In this document: positions 52,301-61,300 of the stretch, piece by piece
How the letters are laid out: each line of letters opens with the position of its first letter
Position numbering within the stretch: position 1 is the first letter of the stretch
Source of the DNA: Megamerina dolium
Lineage: Eukaryota > Arthropoda > Insecta > Diptera > Megamerinidae
DNA length: 64,000 nt
NCBI GenBank assembly: GCA_963854835.1
Contig: OY978525.1
Location: 23,025,253 to 23,089,252 of the forward strand
Reading direction: 5' to 3'
Translations under genes and position numbers: made by a program
The notes under the pieces: generated by a model
Databases searched by the model: none
What the model saw: the letters and a program-made list of their open reading frames with translations, nothing else
What the model was told of the DNA's origin: nothing

Positions 52301-55300
52301 AATTAATTATGTATGTATAAAATACAATTCAGTGAATTGTGATAAGCAATGACCCGCATGTCAGGCCCTCCCAACTTTCTAGGCGGTTTGTTGTTCTCTT
52401 ATCTTTTATTCTCTTTTTTATTTTTGTTTGTACGCTTGTATTGTATTTGACCTTTGCCAATGTGAATCAATCCAATCACCTAACTGATAACCTCCGATTT
52501 AATTCATGATTTTAAATGTATCATAATTTTACTCTAAATAATTTCAATTCCATCGACATGCGCGGTTTTTATAGTTGAAAATAGATAAATGTATTTAATT
52601 TCATATGAATTGGTGCAGAGTGGCCCACATTAATGGATCCGAAATAACGCTATTAGAAAGGTTTTCATTGTAAATTTCTCTTATCGAAAAGCACTTGGAC
52701 AATTAATATCGATTTTTTCTGTCTGAGTCAGTCGAGCCGAAGTTTCGTTCTAGTTTCCGAATTCGAGATAATTTTTTTCGAAACCTATTCCAGGTTACTT
52801 TTGGTGCGTGTCAAACGCTTTAATAATCCTTTTCAACAAATACTCCTTGATCTGCTTAGTTTCTCACCTTAAATCTGACATTACTCGACGTATTCGAATG
52901 TGCAATTGGTGATTTCTCAGATGCCATATACCAACTATTGCCACCGCCACCACCACCAGCACCACCACCTACTGTTCCACCAGCACGCATTGGAGCCGGA
53001 GAAGTATGCTTCGATGTATTATAAGGAATGCCACTGCCCATCACTCCACCTGTGCCATTATCTCCAACAGCTGTTGGATTTGATGCTGTCACCGAAGTAG
53101 ATGATAGATCAGCAGGACTATTGCTAACACCTTCGGCCAAATGCGAATGTTTCTCATCGCATGAGGAACATATTTGCACCATACCTGGATAAGTGGAAAG
53201 ATGAAAATATGAAAATTGAATTTGCAAAGAAAAATCTCATTCGAATACTTACCCTGTAGACTAATTGGACTAGCATTCTTAAAGGGTTTCATCGTTTTGA
53301 TAAACGGATAATAAGGCTCACGTTCTACATTTGGACAACAATAGACTAAGCGTAATTTTGATGAGGGCGTATCGTTACCACAGGTATAGCATACAAATGT
53401 TGTACTACGTTCTGCACTAACACCTGCAGTTGCTGTGGTTGTTGCTGCTGGACGTTTCCGTAACGAATATAAACGATCAATTTCAGGTGTTTGCAGTGTC
53501 TGTAAATAAAGACAACGAACAAATAATTTTAATAATAACTTGATTATAAAAATGGCAACTTTAAGCTATCGTAGTGCTTATCTCTTTTTATTCAATTCCA
53601 AGTGAAGCCATGATCTATGGAATATTTTAATATATATGATAACATACTATTGAGGAAAAATTCTGCCCTATGAATGCCACAATTGCTTAAGGATAAAATA
53701 GTTAATTTCGAAACAATATTTGGAGGCTTTACAGCAAATTTATAGAAGCTTTCTTTCAAAATACAAAATGAAGAAATCAACCTCACCAATTTCAATAAAC
53801 TTTATACAATAATAACAAAAAAAATGTAATAGAAATATTACAACATGAATATTTCAACTATTTTGCAACATACTACTAATTACGCATAAAAATATATGAA
53901 TGCTCAACAACGACATTCTCACGCGATAACCCCATTGTTGACCTCTGCTTGCTCTTTGCGATTCTCTAACTTACAAGTAATAAGTATGTATTTAATGATT
54001 AAATATAATTTAATAGAGTGCACTTGAAAACATCTCAGAAATAAAAGCAAAACAAAGAATAAATATGTACACACAATTACTTTACTACATATTATTGGCT
54101 GGCAGTGATAGAAATGAAATGAAATGAAATAATTAGGTTCCTACTATATACGGGCACAAAGTCAATCGCTATTAATGTTATCAGATGCGCAAATAACGGT
54201 AAATCCTTACACACAGTGCAAAGATTAAATATATATAAGTATATAATAATTGAATCGAATGCTTTTTTATGTGGGATTGTATTGAAAATTTTCCAGAATA
54301 ACAATTTAACCCAACTCTAGCAAGTGTTGCTTTAAAGAAACACTCATTTAGAAAAATTGTCAAAAATAAACGATAAAAGATATTCGAAAAGTTAAAACAA
54401 AATATTAAACTCGAATTTATTGGCTTCAAAACAGAATGTCTAACATTTTTATTTGATCTATTTTATTGGTTGAGAAACCCTGTAATCAGAACACCTTTTT
54501 TGTTCATTAAGGTTAAGGAAAGGACTAATCAAATAATAGATATTATAAACTTAGCCATTCGGCCTCTTAGAAACATTTTCGCAAAGAATATCATATAGAA
54601 GTTGTCTAGTATTAACGTGTGTTAGTTTTTGGTGATCTGGTGGAGTTTTTCGCAAGGTAACTTGTCATACTACATCAACCTGATGTGGCTCATTGCAAGT
54701 CAACTCACTAGATGTCATGTAGTTTGTTCTGTGCGCTATGTGATGGCATCTTCCTTCTGCAATGAGGGTGTCATCAGGTATAGCTAGTTCTCCGTGCTAT
54801 GTGATGGCACCTTTATTATTAATGGGAGCCCTCCACGTGGCGACCACCAGTTGTGCGATGGGTTTGGGACCCACCACATAACAGCTCTCACTCAATTAAA
54901 AATTTGAGTATGCCTTGGATCAAGACTGCCTCTCTTGTTGTCCCGGCTACCAGTCCGGCGCCGAATGGGGCTGAAACTGGTAATAGCTTCGGCTACGGGG
55001 TCTTACCAAAAGACTTTAAATCTGGTACCACGGGTGATCAGGTTGGAATCCCTCCAACCTGATCACCTGGGAACGGTCCTTCGGAGAGGTTTTCGTGGTG
55101 ACTGAGGTAACGCAAAGAACGACGTGACTGTCTCCTGATCAACGAATGAAAATTTGATCACGTTGTGATCGACAGAAGGCATGCTTCCAGTGTAATGGAC
55201 GTGAAATCGATCCCCGGTGCCAACACCGACTCAGATCACTACCTGACTGCAGCTAAGGTGAGAACCCGTTTATACGTCGCAAACGACAAACGAAGTCCCA

Positions 55301-58300
55301 CACAGAGAAACGTGCAATAAGCTGCAATCACTAGAAACAGCAAATCCCTTTACCACTCGACTATCGGATCTGCTTGTGTAGAACACTCCCCCTCTTGATG
55401 ATACATGCGCATGGTGGACACATATATTCCACTCCATAACGATTGCTGCCGAGGAGGTAATTGGTTTCTATCGACCTCTGAGGAATGGGTGGTATAATCA
55501 GGAGTGTCGCGATGCTATCGCAGAGCAAGACGCCGCCTATAAAAAACCCTGCGTACAGTACTACACGAGCTGTTAAGGAGCGCTGTATGGAGAAGAGGGG
55601 TGCGGAGTGGCGTTCAGGTATTTTCAGGCGCAAGAGAGAGCAAGACAGACACGAGTGTGTGGAGATAGAGATGAGTAGGCATAGGAATGAGAATCAAAAA
55701 TTCTTCGAAAACATCAAGCGCCTGATTGGAGCCTCTTCCTGTCGTGACAAAAATTGCAATCTGTTATAGCTCCCGTTGTGCATTGAAAATTGGGAAAGAC
55801 CTCTCTCCGCCGTTTAATACCAAGCCGGGTTTCAGACAAGCTGTTTCGTTGTCGTGCTGATCAAACTCACTGCCGGACGACGCAGAAGAGGCAGACCTAA
55901 CCTCCAGTGAAAAGACGAAGTAGGGAACCTGGAAATTCTAATTGGCTCCAGCTAGCGAAGAAAAGAGCATGCATGAATAATCAATTTCCTTTAATATTGT
56001 CAAAGTTTTTGGACCTCGAAAAATTGTACATCCAAATCATTGAATAAATATTACTCATACTCCCGGTTGCGCACCTTTGAATAACAACTTTTTGCCATTT
56101 TCTGATATTTTATAATTTGCTACAATAATTCAGATATTATTTTAAATAAAATACGAGTACTCATACTACATAACTACTACTATATGACATTTTTGTGATA
56201 GATACGTTGCGCTTTGTTCGCAATTCTGCTAAATAGCGTAACCAAAGTAATCAAAAGTTGTATAAGTTATGATCGAAAAACAGAAATAATCGACTCTTTG
56301 TAACAGTTTACTCCAAAACATCGACCACACGTAATATTATCATTGAGCAAATTGCTCAGTAAGAGTTCTAATCGGCTAATGTTCTATGTAGTTTCATCTC
56401 ATTTCATATAAAATAACTTCTACCTAGCTGTCACCTAAGAAAATATGATGCCTCGTTTGACAGAAGATAAAAATTGTATCTACTAAAGATAATTCACAAA
56501 AACTTTTCAATCTTCCTCTTCATTTATATTGTAAATAATTAGTTACAAATGTACATATGTACATTCATATGTATTTATGTAATTTTCATCATCATCCTCA
56601 TCATGATCATCACCCATCAACACCCACATTACTTCCCTGTTAAATGTTAATTGTGAGTAGCTTTTGTTTAAATAATAATGCATGCATATGTGTGTGTGTG
56701 TGTATACTTTGCATTCAAATAAAAATAAATATTAACAACGAGAAGAGGCAACAACATAGTCACAATAACAATAGCAATGCTCAACGACAACAACAGTACT
56801 CGTAATAGCAAAAGCAGCACCGATGACAGCGGCCGCGACAGAGGCATATTTATATAAACGTACACACTTATACTTGAAACAATCAAACTGACAACTCCAA
56901 CATCCCACATTCAACCCCACCGTAACGAACATGAAGCATTCAGCAAATTGACAGAAGATACCGTTGTTGCTATACTTTTCATACTATGACAAGTACTCGT
57001 ACTTACTTGTGCTATATAGTATGTGTAGGTAGGTAGGTAGGTATATGCGTGTCTCTATATCTTTTTAACTGTTATTACTCTTGTTGTTATTGTTTTCCTC
57101 ATTATTCTGTTGTTGTTGTTGTTGTTATTATTGGTGGTGTTGTTAATGTTCATTTTTCATGTCTGCATATTATATCAGAGAATCCCCCCCCGCCACCATC
57201 CTACAAAAGCCTGCTGCCTTGAAGTTATTTGTTTGTTTTTGTTATTTTTATTTGCTACTCGTCGTTGGTTACTTCTCATCGTTGTTGCTGTTGTTGTTGT
57301 TGTTAATATGATTCGTTTCGTTTCCACATTTTTTCCTCGATTTGTTGTTATTGTTTTGTTGTCTTTACGCATGTGAATGTATGTGTGTGTATGTATATGT
57401 GTATATAAGTGTGTTTTTTCATGCTTTTATTTATACGGCTGGCATCAATGTTGTTGTTGTTGTTGTTGTTGTTCTTTGATAAGCATTATTAAAATGGAGG
57501 TCATGACCGTTTAATAACTTTTTATACATACCTCATACAGATATAGAGAAAACAGCAACAACAACAAAAATATAATACTACTACTATGTGGATTAGATCT
57601 GTCAAAGATATGTACGGATTTTTGAAAATATGATTTTCAGAATTTTACAATTACGCCATGGGTTTATTATCTTTGATGAGGCCTAATGAAATTTACTAAC
57701 GAACATTTTTCTATTCTAACCCATGGAAGCCATGGAAAAGTGAATTTATTAGCACTTATAAAAATTACCCTATATGAAAAGTTTAAAAATGCCTCGCCGA
57801 TTTCTTGTAGAAGTATTTCCCTGTATATTATTAATATCCACGTCAAATACAGTTGTCTTAAGCAGAAGACTACGTAAGTTAAGGTAAACAGTGGGCGCGG
57901 TGTAACCAATTTTCAACATGTTTTTTTTTTTTTTTTGTAATATTAATGTACATATCAAATATAGATATGGAAGGCTACATAAGTTATGGCGGTACAAAAA
58001 TAAAACTATTTCACGGGTCTGCATGGAAGCTACATTAAATAGTCTATTATCCTATGTATCAAATATGGTTGCGCTAAGCAGAAGACTACGTAAGTTATGG
58101 CAGTTCAAAGATAAAAATATTTTCGAACATTGTATTTCTCCCTCGAATAATAATCTATCTATAATATCTAAATATTGCTGTCCTAATTCACCCAAGTAAT
58201 GACGATTTAATGTTTAAAAAATGCCATGAATTTGGTTGGAAGCTACATAAAATAGTGGGTGTGATTCACCAATAACAAATTATTGGTGAATCACACCAAT

Positions 58301-61300
58301 AACAAATTTTATATCGAAAAGATTTTTCTTTCGAATGGTACCCACCTGTCGGCAAGCAATTGGCAATTCTTCCGACAGTAACAACTTGCCATGAAAAAGC
58401 TTCTAAAAAGAACTCTGTGACAAAGCTCAGAAAAAGTGATGTCACAAGTGTTCTGCCGTTCGGAACCGGCTAAAATAAGTAGGTCCATTCTAATACTGTC
58501 CAAAATTTAAGACGCACAACAGTAATAGAAGAGAAGCTCGGCCAATGAGCCCTCTGGGGCTTTAAGTGCCACATATTTATTTTTATTTTTATTTATTTAC
58601 CATCAGTCGTACATGTCAAGTATGGTTACACTTGATGGAATATCAAGGGAGTTATGAGTGGATAATTTTTTTTTTACCCGAGCATGGTCCTTTTGATTGC
58701 CGATCATGCCCATTATTAGTGTGCCCATATACTTGGAACATAGTACATGCCAAATTTCGATTAAGTATATCGACGATTGTTCAAGTTATCGTGCGAACCA
58801 GTCAGGTAACTTACCGACGAACAGACGGTCGGATGGAGCGATAGACAGACATCTTGAAATCGACTTGTTAGATAACGCTGATCAAGAATATATGTATATC
58901 TATACCTTCGGAGCTTCTTTCAAGTGGTTATAATGGTTATAAACTTGTGCACTAATTTATTATATATATATATATGTGGCGCTAAAAGCCCCGAAGGGCT
59001 CATTGGCCAAGCTTCTCTTCCATTGCTGTTGTGCGTGTTAAATTTGGACAGTATTAGAAGGGACCTACTTATTTTAGCCGGATCCGAACGGCAGAACCCT
59101 TGTGACATAACTTTTTCTGGGCTTTGTAACAGAGTTCTTTTTAGAAGCTTTTTCATGACAAGTTGTTACTGTCGGAAGAATTGCCAATTGCTTGCCGACA
59201 GGTGGGTACCGTTCGAAAGAAAAATATTTTCGATATTAAATTTGTTATGCATCAGCCGGGTATTGAACCACGACCTACAGATCAGAAGGCCAACACACTA
59301 ACCACTGAGCCACGGCACCCACAATTTATTATTGAACAAAAATTTTGAATTTCAGTAAAAAATTTTTATGATGTTTCGTATTCTAAGTGCTGTTTTTTTT
59401 CTAAAATTAGTTGGTTAAATGAGAGACAAAAATACTACATTGGTCTTTATTTAATCTTCTACAGAAATCTTAGCGAAATATGTTAGAAAAACTTTCTTGT
59501 AAATGCTCTATAACTTTAAAAAAAATGTTACGCGCATGAGTTGTAAATTCGAACATCTCTAATGTACATACATACATACATATGGATTCTTTTTTTTACG
59601 ATTTTTGAATACATGTTAATAAAAATAGAAATAAAAAATGTTAATACATACAACAACTACAAAATTGAATCGCAATGGAAATAAATAAGCATGAACAATA
59701 AGTATAAGTATATATATATTAAATTTTTTTTTTTCATTTTTATTATATTGCCATTATGTGTTACTGTTGTTACTATTCTTGTGTGTTTTTACGAGGATTG
59801 TACGTATGTACGTACGTACGAAGACAAGTACGTGCTGTGTGCGTGTGGTTTGTTTGCTCTTCTATTTAATAACTACATACGTACATATAGACATATGTAT
59901 GTATGTACAAGTACCGAGTACATATTTACACATAAAATTTATGTATAATTTATGTTAATAGGTATTATACTATATGTGTTGTTGATTTCATACTAAAGAT
60001 AATACCTACAATATAAGTAGCAACGTCAATAAATATTATTATTTTATAAATAAATTATAACAACATAAAAAGCGAAAAAGTGATTATTAGTATGGAAAAC
60101 AAATTGAATAGAAACAAATGTACCTATAGTATGTGTGTATGTACACATATAATTAATATTTATATACTAAAAATATTTTAGAATTGTGTTAAAATTTTAT
60201 TGTATCCATATAATTAAGTTATTTTTAATATTTGCATATTTTATGCATGAAAATTACAAATTGAATGAATGAACATATTCGCAGTGGGATAATAAAGTTA
60301 ATGATTAACAACCTATAATCCGTAGCCTATAAATAGTCGGATTCTAGGGTTTTACAATATAAAGTAAAACTGAGACACTCCTTATGGTAGATACGTTGTA
60401 ATTTTCAAATGGTTCATACGCTGGGTCCAATTTTGGCATACTCTCTCCAACATATCGGCCGGTATCTCACGAATAAATTCTTCAGTATTGGCTTCCAGCG
60501 CGTCAACCGTTGGGGGCTTGTCGCTATAGACATGAGCCTTAACATAGCCCCACAAAATATAGTCGAAAGGCGTTAAATCACACGATCTATGCGGCCAATA
60601 AACCGGTCCCAAATGTGAAATAAAGTGTTCACCGAACTCGCCTCTCAATTGGGCCATTGTTTCTCATGCTGGCATTGGCAATTCTTGCAATGCTTCTGGC
60701 TACTCTTCATACCAAATACGGCAATTTTGATTGTACACGTATCCATTCAACCAGAAATGAGCTGACCATAAAATGGAAGAAGTGCACGATGCACTTTCTT
60801 AACCGGGCATGAATTTTGATACTAAAATGCAATAATCTGCAAGCGTTGTTCGTTTGTAAGTCGATTCATAGTTAAATTATAAACCAAACTGAACATGTTT
60901 GACAGTAACATGTTATACGAAAACAGCTGAGTTGCCAAAAACGGTGTTGCCAAAAAGAAAGTTGCTAAAAAATCGATAAGTCATATCTCTATTTCTGTCT
61001 ATCGATTGTACATCTAGGTATCAGCATGACAACTACCGTAATTAGAGAACCATCGAGCTGAAAATTGGTATATACGATTATTTTCAGCGACGAACGCATG
61101 AGTTCATAAATCAGCGATATCGGATTAATACCACGCCTACCTCCCATACAATATTATGTTGTAGGACCTAAGTTTTCACATTTTGCGCACGAAAATATAA
61201 AACTATAGAACTGAAACGGCGTATATAAAGTAAAAACAGTCACAGCATGGATATATTAGAAAATGGACAAAATCAGATGAAAACCACACCTATCTCCAAT

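Noticed and set aside
55485..55769. 94-codon basic open frame as a host gene
   Set aside because: The sequence matches the linker region between endonuclease and reverse transcriptase of RTE-like elements and is frame-shifted from its neighbours.
58924..59301. 125-codon open frame on the plus strand
   Set aside because: It is the antisense of the full-length SINE, which has no coding function. Parallel frames over other SINE copies (58,309-58,503, 59,163-59,348 and 45,162-45,347) were rejected for the same reason.
60382..60657. 91-codon open frame as an intact gene
   Set aside because: It is only the C-terminal part of a transposase, with in-frame stops just upstream and missing catalytic segments.
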